The notes under the pieces are model-generated. The model was not told where the DNA came from. It worked only from the letters and a program-made list of their open reading frames with translations, and did not search any database. The position numbers and the translations under genes were made by a program. From Bog-473 sp963707835 (GTDB taxonomy: Bacteria > Actinomycetota > Acidimicrobiia > Acidimicrobiales > RAAP-2): a stretch of DNA of 64,000 bases. Shown here piece by piece: positions 1 through 12,270 of this stretch. The DNA is taken from contig CAVPRI010000002.1 in NCBI GenBank assembly GCA_963707835.1, positions 1,240,001 through 1,304,000 of the forward strand, written 5' to 3'. Numbering within the stretch: position 1 is the first letter of the stretch; each line of letters starts with the position of its first letter.

Positions 1-472
1 CTCGCGTCAGACCGAGCCGACCGGCCACCCACTCGCCGACCGGATCCGTCCCCCCGGCCATCCACCAGGCCAGATGGGCATGGAGGCACTTGACCCCCTG
101 GCGCGTCCCGCCGACGCCACCGCTCGGTCGGGGCCCGTGCCAGTGCGCCGGGATCAGCGAGTCGCGCTCGTCGGCGTAGCGGCGGTGGCTGGCCGCCAGC
201 ACCGCCGCGTCGACCTCGGCCTCGGCCTGGCGGACGCCGCCGGCCGCCTCGAGCCGTCCCACCCGGGCACGCAGCTCGGGGTCGACGAGCCAGTAGCGCG
301 TCGGCATGGGCGTCCCATCGTCGAGGAACGGCTCGTTCTCGATGACCATGGGGGTGCCGTGCTCCGACCGCACCACGACGGCGAAGCCACCCCCGGGCGG
401 TCGCCCGAGGAGCCGGGCCACCGTTGCTCCGTCGTCTTCGCGTGCCTGCCCCGTGCCGCCCGGGCCGCTCAA
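1..472 (-). CDS. DUF501 domain protein (3' end cut by window edge)
   Basis: The C-terminus runs off the window. The readable 157 residues contain LLGRPPGGGFAVVVR, NEPFLDDGTPMPTRYWLVDP, a helical ASHRRYADERDSLIP stretch and a CLHAHLAWWMAGG segment, which is the pattern of the actinobacterial DUF501 family (about 160-180 aa, function unknown). A TTG start at 472 overlaps the stop of the FtsB-like gene; a GTG at 421 is the alternative and would begin right before LLGRPPGG. In many actinobacteria DUF501 directly follows eno and the FtsB/DivIC-like gene, as here, so co-transcription with division and glycolysis genes is expected. Family assignment is from recall of conserved motifs. Confidence 0.8.
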   Translation of the reverse strand, partial: MSGPGGTGQAREDDGATVARLLGRPPGGGFAVVVRSEHGTPMVIENEPFLDDGTPMPTRYWLVDPELRARVGRLEAAGGVRQAEAEVDAAVLAASHRRYADERDSLIPAHWHGPRPSGGVGGTRQGVKCLHAHLAWWMAGGTDPVGEWVAGRLGLTR

Positions 473-1083
473 CGCCAGAACTCGAGCGTCCGCACCATGC
501 GGGCCAGCAACCCACCCGACGAGGAAGCGGACGAGGTTGCGGCTGAGGCGCCGTGGCCCGACGTGCCGGTCGAGGGGTCGCTCGTCGTGGTCACCCCGCC
601 GGGGGGAAGCTCAGGAGAGCCCGATGGGGTGACCGGCCCCGCCGAACCCGGGTCGCCCGCATAGGGGGTCCCGGTTGCCGCCGCGCCTGACGGTGGCAGC
701 ACCTCGTAGGCCTGCTGGCCCGGGTTGACCAGCTGGTACTGCTCGCGGGCGATGCGCCCGATCTCGCCCGGGTCGCTCAGGTTCTTCTTCTCCTGGGCCA
801 GGGCGGCGTCCTGCGCGTGGAGCGAGCGGAGTTGTGCCTCGGTGCTGGTGACCTGGGAGCGCTGGCCCAGGAGCGCCGAGGCCGGGAACCAGGCAAACAG
901 GACGACCGCCGCCAGGGCGACTGATCCCAGGAGCACCAGCCGGGAGCGAGCGGCAGGCCCCGAGACCCAACGAGCGGCCACCGGGCCCGTGGCTCGACGC
1001 GCCGTGGCTCGACGCGCCGTGGCCCGACGCGCCGTGGCCCGACGCGCCGTGGCCCGACGCGCCGGTGCGGCCCTACGCGCCAC
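469..1083 (-). CDS. FtsB/DivIC-family septum formation protein with basic repeat tail
   Basis: A single-pass membrane protein of the divisome. A strongly basic N-terminal cytoplasmic tail made of about five ARRAT-type pentapeptides (residues 7-32) is followed by one membrane helix (SRLVLLGSVALAAVVLFAWF) and an extracytoplasmic coiled coil rich in Q, L and A (EAQLRSLHAQDAALAQEKKN), then the family-typical PGEIGRIAREQYQLVNPGQ and a Pro/Ser/Thr-rich tail. A GTG start at 1083 is chosen because it overlaps the enolase stop by 11 nt, giving 204 aa; upstream codons in this frame lie inside enolase. Its neighbours (eno upstream, DUF501 downstream) are the standard actinobacterial arrangement. The tail length is set by a tandem DNA repeat and could vary between strains. 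Confidence 0.85.
   Translation of the reverse strand: MARRAAPARRATARRATARRATARRATARRATGPVAARWVSGPAARSRLVLLGSVALAAVVLFAWFPASALLGQRSQVTSTEAQLRSLHAQDAALAQEKKNLSDPGEIGRIAREQYQLVNPGQQAYEVLPPSGAAATGTPYAGDPGSAGPVTPSGSPELPPGGVTTTSDPSTGTSGHGASAATSSASSSGGLLARMVRTLEFWR
988..1062 (-). repeat. 15-bp tandem repeat, five copies, inside the FtsB-like gene
   Basis: The unit cgtggctcgacgcgc (plus strand; later copies have cgtggcccgacgcgc) is repeated five times with one or two substitutions. It is in frame and encodes alternating ARRAT pentapeptides in the cytoplasmic tail of the division protein. The 15-bp period keeps the frame at any copy number. Confidence 0.9.
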
Positions 1084-2368
1084 GGGCCCCTCGGCGGCCG
1101 GCCAGGGCGGAGCCGCCGGGGAAGATGGCCGACTCGCCGAGGTCCTGCTCGATCCGCAGCAGCTGGTTGTACTTGGCGACACGATCCGAACGCGCCGGCG
1201 CGCCCGTCTTGATCTGCCCGGCGTTGACCGCCACGGCGAGGTCGGCGATCGTCGTGTCCTCGGTCTCGCCCGATCTATGGGAGATGACACTGGCGTACCC
1301 GGCCCGGTTGGCCAGATCCACTGTGTCGAGCGTCTCGGTCAGCGTGCCGATCTGGTTCAGCTTGACCAGGACGGCGTTGGCCACGCCCTCGCTGATCCCC
1401 CGGGCCAGGATGGCCGCGTTGGTGACGAACAGGTCGTCGCCGACCAGCTGCACACGATCGCCGATGGCCCTGGTCAGCGCGGCCCAGCCGTCCCAGTCCT
1501 CCTCGGCCATGCCGTCCTCGATGGACACGATGGGGTAGCGATCCACCAGGTCGGCCCAGTAGTCCACCAGCTCGGTCGGCGTCAGCGTGCGCCCCTCGCC
1601 GGCCAGCACGTAGGCGCCGTCCTTCCACAGCTCGCTGGTCGCGGGGTCCAGGGCCAGCGCCACCTCCTCGCCCGGCACGCGCCCGGCGCGCTCGATCGCC
1701 TCGAGCAGCAGCGTGACGGCGTCCTCGTTCCGCGCCAGGTTCGGAGCGAAGCCACCCTCGTCGCCCACGGCGGTCGACATCCCGCGCTCGCCCAGGAGCG
1801 TCCGCAGGGCGTGGTAGGTCTCGGTACCCCACCGGAGCGCCTCGCCAAAGGAGGCCGCGCCGACCGGCATGATCATGAACTCCTGGAAGTCGACCGAGTT
1901 GTTGGCGTGCACGCCACCGTTGAGGACGTTGAGCATCGGCACCGGGAGCACGTGCGCCGCGGTACCCCCCACCGAGCGGTAGAGCGGGATCTCCAGATCG
2001 TCGGCCAGCGCCTTGGCGGAGGCCAGCGAGACGGCCAGGATGGCGTTGGCTCCCAGGCGGCCCTTGTCGGGGGTCCCGTCGAGGTCGATCATGGCGTGGT
2101 CCACGGCGCGCTGGTCGAGCGCATCGAGCCCGACGACCGCGTCGGCGATCTCGCCGCTGACATTGGCCACCGCACCCAGCACGCCCTTGCCCGAGAACCG
2201 GCCGCCGCCGTCACGGAGCTCGACGGCCTCACGGATCCCGGTGGAGGCACCCGAGGGGGCGATGGCCCGACCTCGTGCGCCCGAGTCGAGGAGCACCTCG
2301 GCCTCGACCGTCGGGTTGCCGCGGGAGTCCAGGACCTCGCGCCCGATCACGTGCTCAATGGTGCTCAC
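1073..2368 (-). CDS. eno: enolase
   Basis: 2-phosphoglycerate hydro-lyase (phosphoenolpyruvate-forming), cytoplasmic, Mg-dependent. The intact 431 aa match the usual family length. The N-terminus IGREVLDSRGNPTVEAEV is classical; the acid/base glutamate loop AVGDEGGFAPN, the catalytic lysine in LVKLNQIGTLTET and the signature SHRSGETEDTTIADLAV are all present, and the C-terminus has GAPARSDRVAKYNQLLRIE. Start is GTG at 2368 with an AAGGAGAG Shine-Dalgarno 10 nt upstream. It lies 48 nt after mazG and overlaps the downstream FtsB-like start by 11 nt, implying translational coupling into the division gene. It is one of few intact genes in this frameshift-rich part of the window. Confidence 0.97.
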   Translation of the reverse strand: MSTIEHVIGREVLDSRGNPTVEAEVLLDSGARGRAIAPSGASTGIREAVELRDGGGRFSGKGVLGAVANVSGEIADAVVGLDALDQRAVDHAMIDLDGTPDKGRLGANAILAVSLASAKALADDLEIPLYRSVGGTAAHVLPVPMLNVLNGGVHANNSVDFQEFMIMPVGAASFGEALRWGTETYHALRTLLGERGMSTAVGDEGGFAPNLARNEDAVTLLLEAIERAGRVPGEEVALALDPATSELWKDGAYVLAGEGRTLTPTELVDYWADLVDRYPIVSIEDGMAEEDWDGWAALTRAIGDRVQLVGDDLFVTNAAILARGISEGVANAVLVKLNQIGTLTETLDTVDLANRAGYASVISHRSGETEDTTIADLAVAVNAGQIKTGAPARSDRVAKYNQLLRIEQDLGESAIFPGGSALAGRRGARGA

Positions 2369-2413
2369 GACTGTCTCTCCTTGGTCGTCCCCCCTGGCGG
2401 GACGCCGGGGGCA

Positions 2414-2419
2414 AGGTTA
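2414..2419 (-). promoter_or_regulatory. candidate -10 box (TAACCT) for eno
   Basis: TAACCT on the minus strand overlaps the mazG stop codon and lies about 45 nt upstream of the eno start, leaving a short leader that carries the AAGGAGAG ribosome site. It would let eno-ftsB-DUF501 be transcribed separately from mazG. No convincing -35 is visible. Confidence 0.35.
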
Positions 2420-3914
2420 GCGGTTGCCTCCCGGCTCTTCGGGGAGGCCCTCGGCCTCGAGGACGGCCGCCCGCAGGGCGCGGACCCGGGCGCGAAGCGC
2501 CTGCTCCGCGTCGATGCCGAGGAGCTGAGCGGTACACGCCACGGCGAAGAGCACCTCGCCCACCAGTCGCTGGGCCTCACCGGCGTCCGCCGACAACGGA
2601 TCGTCGGCACCGGGCTCGGCTCCCGCGGCATGACGTTCGAGCACCGACAGCGCGGCAGACGCCTCTTCGCCGCTGATGTCCCGGGGCTCCACGCCCACGG
2701 CACGAGCCTTGCGGGCCAGCTTGGCGGCCAGCATGAGCGCCGGCAACGCCCCGGGGATGCCCTCGGTGACGCTGGAGCGCCCCTTCTCCTGCTTCTTGAT
2801 CGACTCCCAGTTGGACACCACCTCGTCGGCCCCGTCCACGGTCACGTCACCGAAGACGTGGGGGTGCCGGTGCACCAGCTTGTCGTGGACACCGCGGGCC
2901 ACGTCGGCCAGATCGAACCGCCCCTCCTCCACCGCCAGGCGGGAATGGAAGACGATCTGGAACAAGAGGTCGCCGAGCTCCTCCTCGAGGTGCGAGAAGG
3001 CGGCATCGCCGGGGTTCCCACCTCCCGCATCGCCGGTGGCCTCGGCGACCGCGGCCAGGGCGTCGAGGACCTCGTAGGACTCCTCGACCAGGTGCGGCAT
3101 GAGCGAGGCGTGGGTCTGGGCCCGGTCCCACGGGCACTCCTCCCGCAGGGTATCCATCAAGGCCACCAGACGGACCACCTCCACGCCCACCGAGGTGTCC
3201 TGCTCGGCATCCTCTCCGGCTGCGCCGGCGCCGGGGCGGCGGGCCGGCACGTAGAGCGAGGTCAGGTGATCGGGCTCGAGGACGCGGTCGAGCTCCCACC
3301 ACTCGACCTGTGCCACCGACTCGTCGTCGAGGCCCAGGTGGTGCAGGACCACGGGACGGGACCCGAACGGCCGCAGCTCGTCACCGAGGGCGAGCTTGAC
3401 CTCCGAGAGGAGGTGGCGCGACCAGCACTGTGCCACCAAGAAGGGGCCGTCGTCGGCGGCGGCCACCTGGGCGAACTCACCGGCGTCCACCAGGCGGACC
3501 CGCTCGGCCAGGGGGTCGATCCCGAGGGCGGCCCAGGCCAGGTCGAGGAAGGACGGTGCGGGCAGCACGCTGACATCCAGGCGTTCGTCGGCACGCAGGA
3601 GGGCCACACTGCGCTCGGCCACCAGGGGCGATCCCGGCACGGCGTAGACCACGGGTTCTGGCGCGGCTGCCGTGGCCGCAGCCACCAGCGCCTCGACGAT
3701 GGCCGTGTACACCTCCTCGAAGGTGGCGGCTGACTCATAGAGCGCGTCGAAGGAGTGGCCGGCCGTGACCTCTTCGGGCCGCGGGATGCCGGGACGTCCG
3801 CAACCAGGTGCGGTCGCCGGCCTCGTCGAGCAGGGCGGACGTGGCGGCCGGGAGCAGGTCCGCCCCGGCGGGTCCGAGGCCCACCACGACGACCCGGGGA
3901 CGGTGCGGCGGCAC
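2417..3914 (-). CDS. mazG: MazG nucleotide pyrophosphohydrolase fused to a tetrapyrrole-methylase-like domain (one frameshift)
   Basis: The N-terminal part (GTG start at 3914, RPRVVVVGLGPAGADLLPAA) is the glycine-rich SAM-methylase-like fold seen in YabN/MazG fusions; the C-terminal half carries the MazG metal-binding helices LMPHLVEESYEVLDAL and HLEEELGDLLFQIVFHSRL and the NWESIKKQEKGR signature. The family removes pyrophosphate from non-canonical or surplus NTPs. The reading frame changes near 3780 (RTSRHPAAR into PEEVTAGHSFDALYE); restoring it gives about 499 aa. The start lies 2 nt from the stop of the upstream foldase gene, so they are probably co-transcribed. The catalytic competence of the methylase-like half is unknown. 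Confidence 0.88.
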
Positions 3915-3916
3915 GG

Positions 3917-5035
3917 TCAGGCGGCCAGGGTCGCCTCGTTCGCCGGGGCGTTCAGCACGTCGAGCCGGGGCGGGGTCGACGGCACGAGGACCGCCGCACG
4001 CGCCGCGTCCCAGCTGCCGTACTGGGGGTTGACGCTCACCGAGGAACGTTGCGCCGCGCGGCCCAGCGCGCGCTGGGCCGCCGCGGCCCCGGCCTGCTCG
4101 ACGGCGTTCACCACCGCCGGGCGTGCCGTGGCGAAGGACGAAGGGGTCCGCGACGTGATCTGCAGCAGCACGTAGGCGCTGCCGTTGGCGATGGGCTGCG
4201 ACACCGCGCCCACCGGCAGTGGTGGCGATGCCCGACCCCGGCAGCTCGGACGCCAACGCGGACAGCGCGACGCAGCCCTGGGGCCCTCCCTGGGCCGCGG
4301 CAGCCACCTGCGAGAAGGGGGTGCCCGACGCGACCTGCGCGGCGGCGGCCGCGGCCGCCTGTTGGCTGGTGTACGACGCCGCCGTGAAGCACACCGTGTC
4401 GAAGGTGGAGCGGTGGCGCTGGAAGTAGGACTGGAGGTCAGCGTCGCTCGAACCAATGCCCGACACGTCCTCCTGGAAAGTTCGGGCCGTGGCGAAGAAC
4501 TGCACCTGCTGATCGACCAACCACGACGGCAGCGAGGCCAGCACCTCGGCGCCGGTCAGCGCCTGCCCGGTCAGCGTGCAGGAGTAGCGGGGGCTCGACC
4601 CCGCCGGGGTCTGGAGGATCTCCTCCATGACCTGGGTGATCTCCTGCTCATAGCTGGCCCGGGCGTCGGTGAGCTGGGCCTGGGTCACGGTCACGCCACG
4701 CTGGTCGGCCGCCTGAACGAGGAGTTCGTGGTTGATGGCCGTATCGAGGTACGTCGCCACAAAGCTCGTGGTGGCGGTGGGATGGTCGCCCGAGCTCGCC
4801 CGGTCCCCGCACCGACGACCGGGGGCAGTCCCGAGGTCCCGTTCGAGGTGAGATAGGCCTGCGAGTTCAGGTAGCACTGGTACGGCACGCTGGCGGCGAT
4901 GGCGTGGACCTCGGAGTTGAGCGAGTCCTGGCTGATGGCGGACCCGTTGACCGTGGCCGCGTTCGATGGCACGGCGAGCGCGGCCGCGACGACGCCCGCG
5001 ACCAGCACCAGGAGGAGAACGAGGAACCGCTTCAC
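3917..5035 (-). CDS. secreted SurA/parvulin-like foldase (two frameshifts)
   Basis: The N-terminus MKRFLVLLLVLVAGVVAAAL is a signal peptide or membrane anchor, followed by VNGSAISQDSLNSEVHAIAA, the SurA N-terminal pattern, and YLDTAINHELLVQAADQRGV, ILQTPAGSSPRYSC and a parvulin-like region (DADLQSYFQRHRSTFDTVC ... ASGTPFSQVAAAAQGGPQGC). The last block LPVGAVSQPIANGSAYVLLQ resembles the end of a PpiC domain. Frame changes near 4805 and 4215 split it; repaired length is about 372 aa. In actinobacteria a SurA-like gene often sits between mfd and mazG, as here. It presumably acts outside the membrane in protein folding. Proline isomerase activity cannot be judged from the broken frame. Confidence 0.75.
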
Positions 5036-5047
5036 GCGCCGCGCATG

Positions 5048-8633
<3,586 letters not shown>

Positions 8634-8637
<4 letters not shown>

Positions 8638-9200
8638 GAGGGGAGGGAGTGGCACCACAGCGTGGCCGCGTCCATGCCGTCGGTCGCCAGGCGCTCCACC
8701 GCGTCGGCCGCCGTCTCGACCGCCACCTCCAGTGGCTCGCGCACCGCCGCCGAAGGCCGGCGCAGGACGTGTGCCGCCCCCTGGGCGGCGTTCGGCGGCT
8801 TGCCCACTCCGATGCGGACCCGGAGGAAGTCGCTCGAGTGGAGGTGCGCCTGCACCGAGCGCAGCCCGTTGTGGCCGGCCAGTCCGCCGCCCGCCTTGAG
8901 GCGCACGGCGCCCGGCGGCAGGTCGAGCTCGTCGTGCACGACGACCACCGATGTCGGCTCGGCCACCCCGAACCGCCGGGCCAGAGCCCGCACGGCCGCG
9001 CCGGAGTCGTTCATGTAGGTGGTGGGGACGGCCAGGACCACCCGCTTCGTCCCCATCGTGACCACGCCGGCCCGGGCTTGGACGCCTTTCTCCGCCCTGA
9101 GGGTCATCCCGTGGCGGGACGCCAGCAGCTCGACGGTGTCGGACCCGGCATTGTGCAGGCTCCCGGCGAACTCCGCGCCCGGGTTGCCCAGCCCGACCAC
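8634..9200 (-). CDS. pth: peptidyl-tRNA hydrolase
   Basis: Recycles tRNA from prematurely released peptidyl-tRNA. The intact 188 aa carry GLGNPGAEFAGSLHNAG with the catalytic histidine in the LHNAG motif, PTTYMNDSG, VVHDELDLPPG (catalytic aspartate) and GGGLAGHNGLRS. The first usable start in frame after the rplY stop is GTG at 9200, giving a protein two to four residues shorter at the N-terminus than most homologues; a CTG two codons upstream would restore LLVVGLGNPG. It follows rplY by 57 nt and overlaps the mfd GTG by 3 nt; rplY-pth-mfd is a common actinobacterial run. Confidence 0.95.
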
Positions 9201-9257
9201 GAGCAGGTCGGCCGGGGTGCCCCGGCGCTCGGGTCGGGCGAAGGGGCGGCGCAGGGC

Positions 9258-9914
9258 CTAGCCCTCTTCGGGTGTGGCCTCGGATGACCCCCCGGTCGGC
9301 TCCGCCGCTCCTGCCTCGCCTTCGGCCGTGGGCTCGCCGCCTTCGGGGGTCATGGCCACCCTCGGAGGTTGCCCCATCGCGATGGCCGACTCGGGGTCGA
9401 TGTCGGTGGTGACCCCGGCCGGCAGCACCAAGTCCGAGACGCGCACCTGGCCACCGATGGTGAGCCCGCTGATGTCGACCTCGAGCACGGTGGGGATGTT
9501 CGCCGGAACGGCGCGGATGGCCACGCTGAACATCTGCTGCTCGACCAGGCCGTCACCGTGGTTGACCTCGGTGGCCTCTCCCACCAGCGTGACGGGCACG
9601 TCGGCGCTGATGACCTCGTCGCGTCGGACGATCACGAAATCGACGTGCGTCACCGTCTGGGCCACGGGGTGCCGCTGCATCTCACGGGCCAGGGCGAGGT
9701 AGGTGCCCGCGCCGGTGTCGAGCGAGAGCAGCTGGTTGGCCCCGGCGTCGCTGTTCAAGGCGACTCTGAGGTCCCGCGCCACCACCGCGACCGGGAGGGG
9801 CTCGGTCCCGTGCCCGTAGATGACCCCGGGGATCTTGCCCTCCCGGCGCAGTCGGCGCACGGCACGGCTGCCGGTCGGACGCCCGATTTCGGCAGCGAGT
9901 ACGACTTCGGCCAT
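9258..9914 (-). CDS. rplY: 50S ribosomal protein L25, long CTC-type
   Basis: Binds 5S rRNA. The intact 218 aa have the L25 domain (RPTGSRAVRRLRREGKIPGV, YGHGTEPLPVAV), the TL5/CTC beta-domain (ISADVPVTLVGEATEVNHGD, IPTVLEVDISGLTIGGQVRV) and an acidic Ala/Glu/Gly-rich tail. ATG at 9914 is preceded by GAGGAGA at a good distance. It is followed by pth in the conserved order. No frame break. Confidence 0.95.
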   Translation of the reverse strand: MAEVVLAAEIGRPTGSRAVRRLRREGKIPGVIYGHGTEPLPVAVVARDLRVALNSDAGANQLLSLDTGAGTYLALAREMQRHPVAQTVTHVDFVIVRRDEVISADVPVTLVGEATEVNHGDGLVEQQMFSVAIRAVPANIPTVLEVDISGLTIGGQVRVSDLVLPAGVTTDIDPESAIAMGQPPRVAMTPEGGEPTAEGEAGAAEPTGGSSEATPEEG

Positions 9915-10045
9915 GGCAATCTCCTCGGGTGGGACAGGGCGGTGGTCGGGAGGGCGCCTCGCGCCTCGCCGAACGGCCTTCTAGGGTAGCCGCGACCTGG
10001 TCCCGGGGACCACCACCGGCGCGGGTCGTCCAGGCACGGGCGTCC

Positions 10046-11016
10046 TCAGACCAGGTTGTCGCCCCCGAAGAGCTCCGAGACCGAGGTGTCCTCGAACACG
10101 GCGTCGATGGCGTCGGCGATGATCTTGGCCACCGAGAGGATCTCGAGCTTGTCGAAGGCAGCCCGTCGGCCACCGGCAAGGTGTCGGTCACCACCACTCG
10201 GGAGACCGGCGCCGCCTTGAGCCGGTCCACGGCGGGGTCCGAGAGGACGCCGTGCGTGGCCATGGCGCAGATGTCCGCCGCACCGGCCTCGGCCAGCAGC
10301 TCGGCCGCGGCGCAGATGGTGCCCGCCGTGTCGATCATGTCGTCGATCAGCACGCAGCGGCGACCTTCCACGTCGCCGATCACGTGGCGCGCCTTGACCT
10401 CGTTGTACGTGTCCCGGGGCCGGGTCTTGTGGATCAGAGCCAGGTCGCAGCCAAGATGCTGGCTGTAGCGTTCGGCCACCTTGACCCGCCCGGCGTCGGG
10501 GGCCACCACCACCACGTCGTCGCCCAAGTGCTCCTTCATGTAGGCCTCGAGCACCGGCGCCGCCACCAGGTGGTCGAAGGGGGTGTCGAAGAAGCCCTGG
10601 ATCTGGCCGGAGTGCAGGTCGACGCTGATGACACGGTCGGCACCGGCGGCCGAGAGCATGTCCGCCACCAGCTTGGCGGTGATCGGCTCGCGTCCGGTCG
10701 ACTTGCGGTCCTGGCGGGAGTATCCGTAGTAGGGGCAGACCGCGGTGATGCGCTTGGCCGACGCCCGCTTGGCGGCGTCGATCATGATCAGCTGCTCCAT
10801 CAGCGAGTCGTTCACCGGGCTGGCGTGGGTCTGGACGATGAAGACGTCGCAGCCTCGGATGGAGATGTCGTACTTGCAGTAGATCTCGCCGTTGGCGAAC
10901 TCACGCAGGTTGGCCTCACCGAGCTCGACGCCCAGGTGCTGCGCGATGTCGTTGGCCAGCGCCGGGTGGGCGCGGCCCGAGATCAGCTCGAGCCGGCGCC
11001 GCGGGATCAGCTCCAC
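10046..11016 (-). CDS. prs: ribose-phosphate pyrophosphokinase (one frameshift near the 3' end)
   Basis: Makes PRPP from ribose 5-phosphate and ATP for purine, pyrimidine, His and Trp synthesis. Visible motifs: SGRAHPALANDIAQHLGV, REFANGEIYCKY, NDSLMEQLIMIDAAKRASA, CPYYGYSRQDRK, the PRPP loop VLIDDMIDTAGTI and VVVAPDAGRVKVAERY. The frame changes near 10160 after VADGLP; reading on in the next frame gives FDKLEILSVAKIIADAID and an end at SELFGGDNLV. GTG at 11016 is preferred over the TTG at 11025 because a TAGCGT box lies 8 nt upstream of it (leaderless). The gene starts immediately after glmU, the usual partner supplying nucleotide sugars. Confidence 0.94.
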
Positions 11017-11024
11017 GGTCCCCA

Positions 11025-11030
11025 ACGCTA
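11025..11030 (-). promoter_or_regulatory. -10 box TAGCGT for leaderless prs
   Basis: TAGCGT overlaps the last bases of glmU and ends 8 nt before the prs GTG at 11016, the geometry of a leaderless transcript. It suggests prs can be expressed independently of glmU. Confidence 0.45.
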
Positions 11031-12221
11031 CTGCGCCGCCGCCTCGCCTGCCTCGGGCCGGCCGTCTCCACCGCTGCGGCGGCCCTGTCCCGCCGAATGG
11101 CCGTCGTGCTCAGGCTCGGGGCCCCGGATGACCGAGTGCGGCTCGACCGTCCCCCCGTCGGGCACCTCGGCACCCGTTGCTCGAGGACGCTGTAGGGACC
11201 GACCCGCGCCTCGTCCCCGATGGTGGCCCGGGTGCAGACGCTCTCGGCCACGACGGCACGACATCCGACGACGGTGTCGGTCAGGATGGCGTTGGGTCCG
11301 ATCTCGGAGCCCGCCCCGACGACACAGCCGCCCCGCAGGATCACACCGGGCAGGAGCGAGACGTCGGCCTCCAGACGGGCCGACGGCGTCGATGTAGGTG
11401 CGCTCGGGGTCCCACATGGTCACGCCGCGGCGCATCCAGCGCTCGTTGATCCGGTCGCGCAGCTCGGCCTCGGCCACCGCCAGCTGGGCCCGGTCGTTGA
11501 CGCCTGCAGCCTCCATGGAGTCGGGCAGCACCAGGGAGCGGACCGCGTACCCGGCGCTCTGCAGCACGGCCACGGCGTCGGTCAGGTAGTACTCGCCCTG
11601 TGAGTTGGCCGGGCTGAGCCGGCGCAGGGTCGGGGCCAGAATGCTGCGCCGGAAGCAGTAGATGGACGTGTTGACCTCGTCGATCTCCTTCTCCTCGTCG
11701 GTGGCGTCGGCCTCCTCGACGACCCGCGTCACGTCGCCGTCCTTGCCGTGGACGACCCGGCCGTAGCCGGTGGGGTTGTCGACCACGGCGGTGAGCAGCG
11801 TGGCACCGGCGCCCTCGGCCCGGTGGGCCCGCACCAGCGCGGCCAGCGTCTGAGGGCGCAGCAGGGGCGTGTCGCCCGGGAGCACCACGACGTCCTCGCC
11901 CTCGTCGTCGTCGTCGGGCAGACCGGTCAGACCGACGGCCAGGGCGTCGCCCGTTCCCGTCCGGGCCAGCTGCTCGACGAACTCGATCTCCATGGTGGGA
12001 GGAGCGTGCTGCACCAGCGTCTTGGTCACCCATTCGCCCCGATGGCCCACGACCACCACGACCCGGCGCACGTCGATCTCGGCCATGGCGTCGAGCACGT
12101 GGAGGATCATGGGGCGCCCACACAGCAGGTGCAGCGGCTTGGGCCGCTCCGAGCGCATCCGGGTCCCCTCCCCGGCAGCCAGGACCACGGCGGAGACGAC
12201 GGCGCTCGGACATGGGCGCAT
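11028..12221 (-). CDS. glmU: GlmU-type UDP-GlcNAc pyrophosphorylase lacking the acetyltransferase half (two frameshifts)
   Basis: The N-terminal nucleotidyltransferase domain is complete: VVLAAGEGTRMRSERPKPLH, the UTP-binding VVVLPGDTPLLRPQ, TGYGRVV and NTSIYCFRRSIL. It forms UDP-GlcNAc from GlcNAc-1-P for peptidoglycan. The C-terminal left-handed beta-helix starts normally (VILRGGCVVGAGSEIGPNAI, ARVGPYSVLE) but ends after about five coils with GAEVPDGGTVEPHSVIRG and a charged tail. Frames change near 11390 and 11175. Total length is about 397 aa, against roughly 450-490 for bifunctional GlmU, so the coils carrying the catalytic histidine of glucosamine-1-P acetyltransferase are missing. Activity of the first domain should be intact. 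Confidence 0.88.
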   Translation of the reverse strand: MRPCPSAVVSAVVLAAGEGTRMRSERPKPLHLLCGRPMILHVLDAMAEIDVRRVVVVVGHRGEWVTKTLVQHAPPTMEIEFVEQLARTGTGDALAVGLTGLPDDDDEGEDVVVLPGDTPLLRPQTLAALVRAHRAEGAGATLLTAVVDNPTGYGRVVHGKDGDVTRVVEEADATDEEKEIDEVNTSIYCFRRSILAPTLRRLSPANSQGEYYLTDAVAVLQSAGYAVRSLVLPDSMEAAGVNDRAQLAVAEAELRDRINERWMRRGVTMWDPERTYIDAVGPSGGRRLAPARCDPAGRLCRRGGLRDRTQRHPDRHRRRMSCRRGRERLHPGHHRGRGAGRSLQRPRATGAEVPDGGTVEPHSVIRGPEPEHDGHSAGQGRRSGGDGRPEAGEAAAQ

Positions 12222-12270
12222 TCTTAGCCCGCCGGGGCAGCGGCGACCGAGGTATGGGACACTCGTGTCG

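Noticed and set aside
988..1062. CRISPR-like array
   Set aside because: Units are contiguous 15-bp repeats without spacers, inside a coding frame, and no cas genes are present.
725..3733. A 1,002-codon plus-strand open frame opposite eno and mazG
   Set aside because: It is the complement of well-conserved minus-strand genes in high-GC DNA and has no domain of its own.
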